This document shows, piece by piece, positions 45,909 to 56,835 of a stretch of 64,000 bases of DNA. This DNA comes from Beverwykella pulmonaria (lineage: Eukaryota; Ascomycota; Dothideomycetes; Pleosporales; Melanommataceae): the NCBI GenBank assembly GCA_001599595.1, contig BCHH01000008.1:2295712-2359711 (forward strand). The letters run 5' to 3'. Position numbers and translations under genes: made by a program. Each line of letters starts with the position of its first letter. The first letter of the stretch is position 1. The notes under the pieces were generated by a model. It was not told where the DNA came from and ran no database searches. It worked only from the letters and a program-made list of their open reading frames with translations.

Positions 45909-48900
45909 CTTACTCTGCTCTGTTATCTTCTAAGTAATCTATGTCTTCTACACTAGCTTCCCAAGCTTTAATCCAACAACTAAGTGCACAAGGAGGTCCT
46001 AGCTAATTTAGATACTTATTGTGAAAGGCCTTTAGCTTATATAGGGCTCCTATAAAGTTAGACGCCTTATACTAAACTAGGTTAGGATTGTGGCCAACCC
46101 ATTTGACCCTGTACTTGAGCTTGTTGTGATACAACTTGCTAGCTAATATCTCTTCTACTTCCTATTCTTCAACTCTGTTAATAGGGATACTAGGTAGTTT
46201 TAGAGCTTCTTGTCTAGGTAGGGGGTCCTAGGGGTCTTTGCATAGAAGATTAGGTGCAAATACGTTAAAGATCTTTGATCTAGGAGGTAATTCCAACTAA
46301 TAGGAGTTACCTACTTGTTCAAGCACCTTAAAAGGACCTTCCCACTTATTAGATAGCTTTTAGCTAGGACGTTGAACTGCCAAGTTGTGAGTATCTAGGT
46401 AGACTATATCACCAACTTCCTAGTTAATTAGTTGACGGTGTTTGTTAACTACTGTTCGCATCTAATCTTGGGCCTTTTCTATGTTAACTTTAGCTATTTC
46501 CTAAGCAGCGTGCATGCGGGTGGCTAATTTTAGAGCTTCTGCGTGATTAAGCTTGTTAGTGATTGTGACAGGCTTAGCTAAGTGTTTCCAGTCCTAACTC
46601 TGTTAAGGTTTGTAACTGTATAGGATATAATACAGAGTTATACTAATGGCTAAGTGGGGCAGCAATATCTAAGCTTAGTTAATTATTAGCAAGAGTTTGC
46701 TCTAATTGTCCTAGTAGAAGGATACAAAAGGGCGCAGCCTCTGGTTAATATACTTGTTTATAATTTCTATCTGTCTGTTAGTTTCTTTGTGATAGGCAGT
46801 TGACAATTTGACTTTGGTGCCTATAATCTAACAAAATTTAGACTAGAAACTGGACACAAACTAAGGTCTGTAATCTAAGATAATAGTTTCAGGAGTATAA
46901 CTAAAGTAATATACCTATTAAATAAACAAGTTGGCCATGCCTTGTAAGTTAATTGTTTTGTGGCATGGGATGGAAATCGCCTGTTTTGATAGCTAGTTGA
47001 TCACTACTATTATCTAGTTGTAACTAAACTTGTCCTTTAGGAATTCTTTAAAGTTAATGCACAAGTGCTGCATAGGACAATTAGGAATTGGGAGTGGGTG
47101 GATTAATCTAGGGATTTAGGTCTGTCTTAGATGTGCCTTCTAACATGCAATGCAATTCCAAACATATTGTTTACACGTAGCCTCTATACCTTTCTAGTGA
47201 TATCTTTGGGATAATAACTAATAGGTTTTTGTGGCACTAGGGTGAGCTAATAACAGTTGGTTGTGTGCTTCTTGGATAAGATGAGTGATTATAGGGGAGT
47301 CCACTAAGACACACAACTAGTTACTATAGAGTAACAGTCTGTTCTCTATCTAATATTGCTTTGGCAGTAGTTTCTGTTCTAAGTCAAAGGAGGCACAGTT
47401 CTCTTGAAGTAAGGCATTGATTAGCTCTAGTAAATCTAAAGACATAGCTTCTTCCACGCCCTAAATAGTGTTTAACGTGGCTACATGGGTGGTGGTCTGC
47501 TTAAGGTATACTAGGGCCAATTTGGCATTAATTTAGTTGTTGAGTTGGTGTAGACCAAGTAAGACCTGTAATTGGTTGTTAATTTGAGCTAATCTTAGAT
47601 TCTCTATGTCCTGTTCTTAATAACTAAGAATATTAGCACGAGCATTATCCTTGCCTAGGGTGTACACAATTTGAAAGTTATACTGAGCTAATACGTCTGC
47701 CTATTGGACTTGTTGTGAATTGAGCACCTTAGTGGTTATGAAATATTCTAATAAGTAATAATTAGAATACACCTAGGTCCTAGTTGTAACAGAGGTCAAT
47801 TTAGCTCTCTATAGTTAGAAGGCGGTAACAATTGCGAACAGTTCCTTGTCATGTATTTCCTAGTTGAGTTCTAAACTAGACAGGACCTTGCTATAAAATG
47901 CCACAGGATACTATTTTCTGTCTGCGTGTTTCTGCAAGAGGGTTCCTGCTACTACTCTATTAGAGGCATCTGTTTTAACCTTGGTCTCCAATAAAGGGTT
48001 AAAATAGCAAAGGGTAGGTATCTTAAGTAATTCCGCTTTTAGCTTCTTAAAGGCCGCATCACACTCCAAAGTTTATATAAAAGGGATTGCAGGGCTTTGC
48101 AACAAGAGGATTAGTTTTGCAATTTAGGAGAACTTAGGTACAAATTGTTAATAGAAACTATAGAAGCCCAAGAAGGATTTTACGCCTGTGATTGTAGTGG
48201 GCTTTTTCTAATTGTGTAGGGCTTCTACCTTAGTAGGGTTGACTTCTAGTCTAGTGTTGGTAAGGATATACCCTAGGTATCAGGTCCAGGTTACGTGGAA
48301 CTCGCTTTTTAGGATATTAATCTGGAGACCAGCTTAGCAAAGTTGATTAAATACTTTCTTAACATGTTTAACATAAGTGGCTTTGTCTTCAGAGTAGATT
48401 AGGATGTCATCCAGGTAAGCAATACAGAAATCATCTAGATAGTCAATTAACACGTCGTTCATGTAACGCTGATAAGTAGCTGGGCTGTTACATAATCCAA
48501 AAGGTAGGACTTTACACTTATATAATCTGTATTAGCTCTGAAAAGTAGTATACTCTTTAGAGGCAGAGTTAATCCTAATTTTGTTAAAAGCTGCATGAAT
48601 ATCCACCTTAGTGAAGATCTTAGCTTTAGTAGGTCGCGCTAGTAGTTTGTCTATGCGCGGTATTAGATAGGAATCCTTGCAGGTTAAGGCATTTAATTTG
48701 CAATAATCTACACAGATGCGTAGACTACTGTTGGGCTTCTAAACACACAACAATAGGGATGCGAAAGGGCTCTTGCTTGCTTTGATCCAACCTTTTGCAA
48801 GGTTGTCTATAATGTAGGCCTTAGTTGCTTTAAGCTCCTCCACATTCTGCTTGTACAAGGGACTGTAGTAATTTAGAAGGGGTTTGGTGAGCACTATCTT

Positions 48901-49212
48901 GTAATTATAGGTGCGATGTTCTGCAAGCTGATCTGCCTCTGTCCAATTAAACAAATCATGATACAAACTATAGATTTTTGGCAATTGTTTGTTTAACAAC
49001 TGTTTATTATCTAGATTGTCCACAAGTACGTCCTGTTTCTCTTCCAACACCTGTTTAATCTTGTACAAGGAGGTTGTGAAGAATTTGTTTTCCTTTCTCT
49101 TTATATTAAAATGGAAGGCGTTGGCAGAAATTATAGCAATTAAGGCTGTTTGGATAACAACTAGAGCAGTCTTTGTTTCTAGCCAATTTTTGTTAGTTTG
49201 GAGTGCTTGTAG
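45909..49212 (-). pseudogene. Gypsy-2 pol: RT, RNase H, integrase, chromodomain
   Basis: Domains follow the Gypsy-1 order in reverse coordinates. A long open stretch at 49068-48739 covers the RT N-terminal part (LTKPLLNYYSPLYKQNVEEL). The catalytic YLDD is intact at 48417-48406, unlike in Gypsy-1. The chromodomain lies near 46150-46000. Stops in other parts make it inactive. Confidence 0.9.
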
Positions 49213-49899
49213 TGTTCACAGAAGGTAGGGGACTAGAATTTAGTTAATTTTTAGAAATTAGAGTAAGCCTTGAATACAATGTACTGTGGGGCTGTAGGTC
49301 TGTTAATAACTGTCTTGTTCCTATAGGAGATCTCTTTGCCTTACATCCTCCTTAGCATTGTAATCCCGCTTAGGACAGTTAACTTGCATAATAAGGGGAG
49401 GGGAAGGCTTGTAGGTTAGGGGATATTTAGTTGGCCAGACAATCTAATTTTTGTCTGTATTAAGTAGGAGTTTAAATTTGCGTAGCCATTTAATTCTAAT
49501 AATACAATCCTAAGAACCAAGATCTATTACTACAAAAGGGCAATTCTAAATAGTGCGTCTGTTAATTTGCATGTAAAGGTGGATGTATTAGTAAACGTAG
49601 GTCTTAATTGCGTCTTAGAACCCTTTTACCACAAGCTTAAAAGGTAGGCGTTAGATAGGAATATAAAGGGATTTAGATAGGGATTTTGCAATTTTTGTAT
49701 TTAGAAAAAGAAAACCTTGTACGCCAGTATTAAGTAACAAGCGTAATTAGACGCCAGCGCCCTGTGAACATAAAACAATTAGGACTTAGAAATGTTTTCC
49801 TCTAAACAAGTTTAATAGATCTATGCCTGCTAGATTATACTTGTTTAAGCCTAGGATGGAGAGTTTTCCTAGGCGTCTCTGTTTCCTACCTAATATGCA

Positions 49900-51128
49900 T
49901 CAGGATCAAATTCTTCAGCATCAACAAACTTATCTTCTAGTTCCTGTTGTTCAACTTCAATCTCGCGGACTCTAGGTACAGGACAATTGTTTGTGAAATA
50001 TCCTAGCTTGCTGCAGTTGTAACAGGTACTAGGGGTTGGCTGCCTTTTAGGGGCAGGTGTTTAACTAGGCTGCTAGGGGACAAAGGGCGTAGACCAAGGT
50101 GCTGCAGAGCTTACATACAAAGGCTTAGAGTTGTTGGCGCTGTACACAACCTTGGGAGCCACTATAGTTGGCTTCCAATTCTTATCTAAACTAGAACAAG
50201 AGGTAGAGGAGGAAGACATTGATAAAATCCTGTCTATTGTTAGATTGTGCCGCTGTTCTATGTTGTAGGCTGTAAGGTGGCAAACTATCTTATTAAAGGA
50301 GTCCTCCTATAGGTGTTTGAACCCAAGGTTGGGCATCCTTAGGCTAGGGGTAATCTTCTCCTATAGGTAGAAAGACCACTCCAAAGGAGATACAGATCTA
50401 CTAATAGCTGCACTAAGGAATTAAGCTTTAAAAGTAGGAAAGGTTTCACTCTTCTCCATGTTTAGTCTCTAGAAAGCCTGTTAGGCCTCTGCTTCTTTGT
50501 TGCTAGAGAGGAAATAGAATTAGAGCAGGGAGATTATCTATTCTGCATTTTAGAACTTATTCTTGGGCAAATTGGATAGGTATTGGGGTTCTAGATACTT
50601 TATAGCTGTTCTAGAAGTGTGTCCCTATACAAGATTTATACGTGCGCGTTTACTCTAAAAATAGTCCGCATTGATTTCTAGTTGGTTAATAATTGAGGCT
50701 TGCCACTGTTTAAACGTAGGATTCTCGCCATCTAAGAGTTTAAGGATGTCAGGCGTTTGTTCTGTGAGTTTAATCTAAGATAGTCCTAGGGTGCCTAAAG
50801 GGGATCTCGTGGCAGGAGGAGCAGGAGAGACTTGGGCGCTTATTGTAGCTAATTTAGTAGTTAGTAGGGGTTGTTCTAGGGGGACAGATTGCGTCTGCAT
50901 AAAACGCTCTAGCTAGGCTTCCAAATAGGCAATTTGCTCCACAAGTTGGGCATGTCTCTAATCTAACTCTAAATTAGATAATTCTTCAACTTTAGGTTCT
51001 GCGGGTGCAGATTTAGTTGTTAGCAGTGGAGGTGGGGGTTTGTTGCGTGGCTAGGTTGCTTTACCCTTCTAGCTAGCGCGATTTCCAGACCTAGTAGAAG
51101 GTCCTGGGGTTAGTTGGGAGTTAGACAT
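49900..51128 (-). pseudogene. Gypsy-2 gag
   Basis: The frame starts at ATG 51128 and ends beyond the zinc knuckle at 50024-49982. The knuckle reads CYNCSKLGYFTNNC: its Pro and the zinc-binding His are changed to Leu and Tyr, both single C-to-T changes on the coding strand, which should abolish zinc binding. In-frame stops interrupt the frame. Confidence 0.85.
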
Positions 51129-51425
51129 TAGTGTTGTATCTAATTCTAATAGGTTATTAGTAGTCTCCAAGTTTCTACTGTGGCGCAGTCTTCGCAACTT
51201 TTCCAAAGGCAATCCTAATTGCAGAGGATAGGAAGTTCTAAACCCAAAGGCTTTAGTTAATTAGAGGTCTTGGGGATCTGATCTATAACTAAATAATTTA
51301 ATGTGACAGTGTGTGAGTTGTACAACTAAATTAGACGCGTCTTGGGGCTTGGACGTAATCAAACAAACAATTGTTGCGATATTATTAAGAGGCCGTCACT
51401 GGCTGTTGTGAGCTTTTGAATATAA

Positions 51426-51852
51426 TGTAACGGCGCAGGATATCAGGATGATTGGATTTGGGTGCGAATCACTACCAAGGCATATGGGAGTGCACGAGTG
51501 AGAACGAAATACCCAAGATTGAATTGACACCTATAGGCCGGGTACGAAAGGATATTCAAAAGCTGCCTGATCTAACTAATGACACGACTGGTTTATATAC
51601 ATGAAGAGAGATGAGAAAGAACGAAGCCGAGGTACTATAGGTTCGGATAAGGACCCGTATTGGAGTTGCATCAGGCGCTGGTCAGGAACTGAGGTAATAC
51701 AGGTTCGGGTATGGATTGAGCCTGTATCGGAGTTGAGTGGGGAGCAGGTCGGGAACCGAAGTCCTAGCGGTTCGGGTAGGGATAGGATCTGTATCGGGAT
51801 CGGGCAGGGAGCGGCTCGGTCACGTGATGGAACGATTGTTCGAATCGTTACA
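51426..51852 (-). repeat. Gypsy-2 5' LTR
   Basis: The LTR is 427 bp. Its outer, high-coordinate part is intact (ATCTGTATCGGGATCGGGCA) while its inner part is mutated (GGATGATTGGATTTGGGTGC), mirroring the 3' LTR. It is followed by GTCTC. Confidence 0.95.
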
Positions 51853-51857
51853 GTCTC

Positions 51858-53030
51858 TGCCTAGTACTAAACACACTATGCCTCTACATTAGTGACGACC
51901 TTATTGTCTTCTTCTATGTTGATAATATTGTTGTACTTGTCTATCTAAGCAAACTACCTGCCTACAAGGACTTTAAAACCAAGCTTATAAAAAGCTATTG
52001 CCTTTACTTAATAGGACAGCTTAAATAGTTCCTAGGTATTTGAATTGTACGCACAGATGATCTGCTTACAACCTGGCTTGTTTAAGACGCCTTTATTAAG
52101 CAGGTTATCAAGAAGCACAACCTTATTGATGGCATTAATACCTTGCCTGACTGTCCTATTAGCAACAATTACCTTGAACCCTATACAGGCACCACAGACA
52201 AGAAACGCAAGACTCTCTACTAGGAGCTTGTTGGCTTACTTAGCTTCATCTCAAATCAAACACGACCTGACGTGGCAAAAGCTTTAAGCTATCTTACCTA
52301 ATTTAACACTAACCCTAGTGATAAACACCTTGGTCAAATTATCTAAGCTTAGCAGTTCCTCTGGAAAACTAGAACAAACACTATAAAAGCCTCTGCCTCC
52401 GCTATTAAGCAGGAAGGTCACTTATGGGCTGCGCTACCTGAAACTGCTGACGCTGAAATTGAACCTATCTTCTACAGCGCATCTGACGCCTTATTTGCTA
52501 ATGACTCTGATACCTGCTTCTCCTTAGAAGGCTATCTTGTTAAGCTCTTTAGATTACCTATTAACTAGAAAGCAACCAAGCTATGTACAGTTACAAAATT
52601 AACTACTGAAACAGAGCTCTACGCCTTATCACGTGCAGGATCTGAAATTATCTAGTGGACAAATCTATTCACACAACTCAACTTTGACCTAGATATTGAA
52701 CTGATAGTCTACTGTGACAATGCTTAGACAGTTTAAGTGGTTACTAAACCTACAGAAAGACTCCAAACTAAACTCTGTTATGTGGATATCTACTAAATGT
52801 GGATACGCCAAGCAGTTTAACGCTAGCAAATTAGTGTTAAGTGGATTCCTACAAAACAGATGCCTGCTGATGGCTTTACAAAGAACCTTACTGGTCAAAA
52901 ACACGCTGCCTTTAGAGGTCAAATTAGACTTTAAGATATCTCTCAACACCTTAAGATCCAACAAGCTTGATATCTACCACGTCTAAATATTCTATGAGAT
53001 TACAACATCTCTATTTCACGCGCCTCCTAT
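51858..53030 (+). pseudogene. Copia RT/RNase H, 3' part
   Basis: This continues the Copia polyprotein after the Gypsy-2 insertion. The RT active site reads YVDN (51915-51926) where Copia elements have YVDD, a G-to-A change. The stretches GLLSFISNQTRPDVAKALSY and LTTETELYALSRAGSEII belong to the conserved RT end and RNase H. The frame ends in the 3' part (KQMPADGFTKNL) shortly before the right LTR. Stops are scattered through it. Confidence 0.88.
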
Positions 53031-53116
53031 TTAGATCGCGCTTGTTTACAAGACGCCTCCTCGGCCTCCATGCTCATCAGCTTCTCGCTCACTAATAGCT
53101 TAAACCTGGGGGGGTG

Positions 53117-53301
53117 TATCACAGTATATTACGTGAATATCACGTGCACCACATGATCTTGGATATCACGTGCACTGTGCGCTTAGTTACATGTCTCGAT
53201 TAGTCATGGCTAGATATATATGCTCGTCGATTTCCATAGCTTCTAAATCAACTCAGTCCCTGATTTATCTCGTCCATATTACGTGACCGCGCACTGCGAT
53301 A
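53117..53301 (+). repeat. Copia right LTR
   Basis: The 185-bp LTR is preceded by the G-rich polypurine tract and followed by the target duplication CTCTG. It differs from the left LTR only by a few transitions (for example ATATTACGTG against ATATCACGTG). Confidence 0.92.
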
Positions 53302-53432
53302 CTCTGTTATAGAGCTAACAGGCGTTTGCACAGACTAGGTTGGTGGGCACGGACGAAAAGTGCATACTTTAGACGACGACAACGACGGCTAGAAAAGGTA
53401 AAAACGTAAAAAATGGGTAGTAGGAGAAAGCG

Positions 53433-53508
53433 GCGGTCCTGACGGACCGCTAGAGGGAATTTGCTTGACCTAACTCCCGCTAGCGCGGGAGTTAGGTCAA
53501 GCAAATTC
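53433..53508. repeat. two adjacent hairpins, one a perfect 52-bp palindrome
   Basis: 53433-53450 is a 7-bp stem (GCGGTCC/GGACCGC) around TGAC. 53457-53508 is a perfect 24-bp stem starting GAATTTGCTTGACCTAAC with the 4-nt loop TAGC. It could be two terminal inverted repeats of a tiny transposon lying back to back, or a structured RNA/DNA element. It ends 9 bp before the left arm of the long inverted repeat. Confidence 0.85.
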
Positions 53509-53517
53509 ATATATTAG

Positions 53518-53991
53518 ATTCATCACTCCGGCCTGCAGGAAGTAGGTAGTTTGGTTTTGGAACGCTTGTATTGGGGGCCAGAGCTCGACTCGCCTCACGT
53601 GATTGATTGATAGACTTAGGTTCGTACTCAGGCTCGTGATAGGCCCTGTGAGCGTTGCGTTTGCCTTGAAGCTTGCCATGAGCTTGGCAAGACAGTCCTA
53701 TTAGAGTAGAGAGAGAGTAGAGCTTCTCTATTAATTAGTGAGGTGTTGATCTGCCTAAACAGAGACTAAGACAAAGCTAGGAGATGCTATCTAAAAAATA
53801 AAAACAGAAAACAAAAAACAACACTAAAAGAGACAGCGGATGGGTGATTTAAATCGTCAATCAAGCGTTGCGTGAGAGGCTTGATAAGATGAGCTCACAT
53901 GAGGTGGATGTGATGAGGCTGAGATGTCTTGTCGCGAGAATTCTTGTGGATGAGGTGCTTGACAGCCTAACCATGAATAGAACAATCCATA
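53518..53991 (+). repeat. 474-bp inverted repeat, left arm
   Basis: Its reverse complement matches 54747-55220 with about four differences over 474 bp by eye, all transitions (GGCCTG against AACCTG near the outer end; GCGTGAGAGG against GCGTAAGAGG; one more near the inner end). The arm contains a GA-rich run (AGAGAGAGAGTAGAG) and on its minus strand an open frame starting MASFKANATLTGPITS. Confidence 0.93.
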
Positions 53992-53995
53992 TTTA

Positions 53996-54722
53996 GTTAC
54001 GTGCAGAGACATCGGTAGTAAGCTAGAAAACGTGGAGAATTACTTGAAGTATGTACTTTGGCTGGGAAAAACTTAGGGTTATAGTATGCTTCCCTGCTTG
54101 TACTCATGCCTAACCACTAATCCCACACACTCGTTCTCCTTGATGAGGCAGAGGTATTTCTCCAAGCAAGGGCAATGAACGATATTCAGAGAAATACGCT
54201 CATGTTGGGTAAGAGCTCGCCTGATATGTGAATATCTAAACTGACTGACGTCACTGCAGTGTTTCTCCGCGTCCTCAAGTACTACGATGGTTCAAACTAC
54301 CTTTTCATCCCCAGGCCAGTAATTGACTTCTGATTAAGGTATACTCGTTCTAACTAGTAATTCGTTCTAACTAGTAATCTCGTTGGCACTTTCGATGAGG
54401 GCTTCAATTCCCGCATTCAACTTGCGATCCACTATGAACAGCTTACTCAATAATCCCGGGAGTGCGTATGGGAGAATTTCATCACGTCTCGAATCGTTCA
54501 AGTCTGACGACATTGATACTCTAGACTTTAGACACCACCATAATGAGCTCGCTGATTTCGAGATGAATTGGAGGCAGCTTACCATGTTTAAGAATAAAGC
54601 ATTAGATTTCGACTGCATGAGATATTGTATTAGATGTCTCGAGGCGCTTTGATACCTACCTGGAGAGCATCAATGAGGGTATGGACTATTAGGATATGGC
54701 AAGGGAAGACCGACTGAAGTGA
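53996..54722 (+). pseudogene. AAA+ ATPase, 3' half of gene
   Basis: The sequence starts abruptly 4 bp after the left arm with VTCRDIGSKLENVENYLKY (usual fungal form CGDIG...VE..L), then after an intron-like gap gives the Walker B motif LLDEAEVFLQAR followed by MNDIQRNTLML. A GTAAGA...CTGCAG intron leads to VFLRVLKYYDG. Further on it reads VGTFDEGFNSRIQLAIHYEQ and, near the end, FDTYLESINEG and MAREDRLK-stop. This is the second half of a fungal AAA+ ATPase including its natural stop; Walker A and everything before it are missing. TGG-to-TAG type stops and degraded intron borders show it is dead. Retained introns mean it came from genomic DNA rather than an mRNA copy. Confidence 0.8.
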
Positions 54723-54746
54723 GTCTTGGTGATTGAGAAACACATG

Positions 54747-55220
54747 TATGGATTGTTCTATTCATGGTTAGGCTGTCAAGCACCTCATCCACAAGAATTC
54801 TCGCGACGAGACATCTCAGCCTCATCACATCCACCTCATGTGAGCTCATCTTATCAAGCCTCTTACGCAACGCTTGATTGACGATTTAAATCACCCATCC
54901 GCTGTCTCTTTTAGTGTTGTTTTTTGTTTTCTGTTTTTATTTTTTAGATAGCATCTCCTAGCTTTGTCTTAGTCTCTGTTTAGGCAGATCAACACCTCAC
55001 TAATTAATAGAGAAGCTCTACTCTCTCTCTACTCTAATAGGACTGTCTTGCCAAGCTCATGGCAAGCTTCAAGGCAAACGCAACGCTCACAGGGCCTATC
55101 ACGAGCCTGAGTACGAACCTAAGTCTATCAATCAATCACGTGAGGCGAGTCGAGCTCTGGCCCCCAATACAAGCGTTCCAAAACCAAACTACCTACTTCC
55201 TGCAGGTTGGAGTGATGAAT
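54747..55220 (-). repeat. 474-bp inverted repeat, right arm
   Basis: This is the inverted partner of 53518-53991. It begins 24 bp after the stop of the AAA+ remnant, so it may be the original downstream flank of that gene, with the left arm a later inverted copy. It contains on the plus strand ATG GCA AGC TTC AAG (MASFKANATL...), possibly a first exon ending CTGCAG before a GTTGGA donor-like site. Confidence 0.93.
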
Positions 55221-56509
55221 AGATAGACTTCTTCGAGTACTCTGCGACACTATCAATTTGTTAGTCATGAGGTTATATAGATTTAGTTCTTCAACACACC
55301 TTTTAGTATTAAGAGTCGATGGTAGCCTGAGGCCAAAACGCATATATACTCATTGTCTCCGACTTACCCGTGCAAAAGTATCACCAACCCATTTACTTTC
55401 CAGCCGAAGATCTCTGTTAACTGGTCAAGAGTGATTTTATTCGTCACAAGTGCCATAATCAGGTCCCTAGTGTATTGAAGTAGCACCAAAGCATTGAAAA
55501 ACATTCTGATCACATGTCACGTCGTATATGTTGGACACTAAAAGCTGCGCTACACCGAATCACCAAACACGCGCTTCAAAAAAAGAAACGCCAGGAGATA
55601 TACTCCACCTTTATCACGTATATAAAAGCCGCCTATTTCAACCGGCTGAAGCAAGACAAAATCTCTGGAGGTTCTTTGTTCGCTAATACTGTTTACCACA
55701 ATTCGTCTTTGAGTAACTTCCTATTTAGATCCGGGGGCAATGTCTGCTCATATGCGATAACATCGATCATGAAACAAGTTTTGGCCTGCAATTGCTATAC
55801 GTGATAGCTCGTGTGGACGTTCATGTACTTACTTGATGATTAAATTCAAAATCGACGCCGGAATATTAAATGTATCGCCTCCATCGACATGTCTAGAAAT
55901 TTTCTCTTCGGGATTTTAGAGACTTTCGGATAGCATCGCCGGCGTAACGGAGGAATAAATAAAGGTTTGATATAGGGAATACAGAGTTTTCGTCGAAATT
56001 ATAGGAGATTTCATCCTCCTTTTGATAGGCATGAAATTTTCCGTCATAGCCATTGTATTGTTCGCACTTAACTTTATGCTACTTCTCAAGGTTATGCCAA
56101 AGAGTCCACTGTTACTTGACAGAACAAGAATACGCTGCTTCCGGCCATGGTAGCTGCCTCTTGACTCGATCAAATTTAAGGCCTCCCTTATTATGCAGAA
56201 GGCGCAGTTCACCGGAAACCTGCAAGGGCATTAGGATGTGGCGGAATGGAAGAAGTCAACGTACTCAATACGTGAAAGTCTAACTTATAAAAGATACTAA
56301 CATATTGATTTTGATCGTACCTTGCAAAACTAGGCAAGCAATAGACACCATGTCGCTTCCACGCGCGGTAGCCAATGATTGCTAGTTTCTGCGTCTTGGT
56401 CAGCAGCTTCGACTGGTGACAACTCGCAGTGAGGCTGAGCAGTAAAAGACGTGCTGTGCCGTGTGAGGTTGATAGGTAGGAGGGACGCTTCAATCTCTAT
56501 AGTTCTAGT
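55221..56509. other. intergenic, no gene recognised
   Basis: The plus-strand open frame 55514-55804 (HALQKKKRQEIYSTFITYIK) and shorter minus-strand frames have no recognisable domain, and I do not support a gene here. Confidence 0.45.
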
Positions 56510-56830
56510 AGGTGATCCTTTAAAGGCACCTAATATTTAACGTAGAGCTAGGTTTTGCAGCGTCCTATAACCTTTTAGCAGGGCGTTTTTTTGTTGTCCC
56601 CACTAAAGTTGTATACTATAGTCTGCAATTAAAGCTATACAAGCTAGGTAGAGTTACCTAGTAGCCTACATGCTTAGTCCTCTCTGTGTGTTTCTAAGCT
56701 TTTGCATGTAATAGAACACCTACTGTGCGCTAGCTATCTTTTTCTGCACATGTTCTTTAAAGGAGAGCTCTAGATCTAGGAAGAACCCTAGCCACCTTAC
56801 TAGGCTCTTAGGCTCGATTGTGTTTCCTCC
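56510..56830 (-). mobile_element. Tad1-type LINE fragment, end of reverse transcriptase
   Basis: On the minus strand the frame reads GGNTIEPKSLVRWLGFFLD, then LELSFKEHVQKKIASAQ, QKLRNTQRGLS, LYLACIALIADY and LLKGYRTLQN, the C-terminal part of reverse transcriptases of Tad1-like non-LTR retrotransposons. Stops stand where Gln codons are expected (SAQ-stop). Upstream of the fragment, in its own orientation, lies the minisatellite block instead of the rest of the RT. Confidence 0.8.
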
Positions 56831-56835
56831 TATCT

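Larger units (their letters stand above)
44158..51852 (-). mobile_element. Gypsy-2, complete chromovirus inserted in Copia
   Basis: This is a second copy of the Gypsy-1 family in the opposite orientation, also 7,695 bp, with 427-bp LTRs and target duplication GTCTC (44153-44157, 51853-51857). Landmarks map exactly as 54217 minus the Gypsy-1 position: gag ATG 3089 to 51128, zinc knuckle 4193 to 50024, RT active site 5800 to 48417. It split the Copia reverse transcriptase, so it is the younger of the two. It is RIP-mutated, with damage partly different from that in Gypsy-1. Confidence 0.95.
40083..53301 (+). mobile_element. Ty1/Copia element interrupted by Gypsy-2
   Basis: Two 185-bp LTRs (40083-40267 and 53117-53301) begin TATCAC and end GCGATA, so their termini are inverted TATC/GATA. 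They are flanked by the target duplication CTCTG (40078-40082, 53302-53306). The left LTR is followed by the body with gag at 40363, then protease, integrase, and reverse transcriptase/RNase H in Copia order; a G-run polypurine tract (CCTGGGGGGGTG) precedes the right LTR. Without Gypsy-2 (7,695 bp) and its 5-bp duplication the element is 5,519 bp. Stops at Gln, Arg and Trp positions are widespread, so it is dead. Confidence 0.93.
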
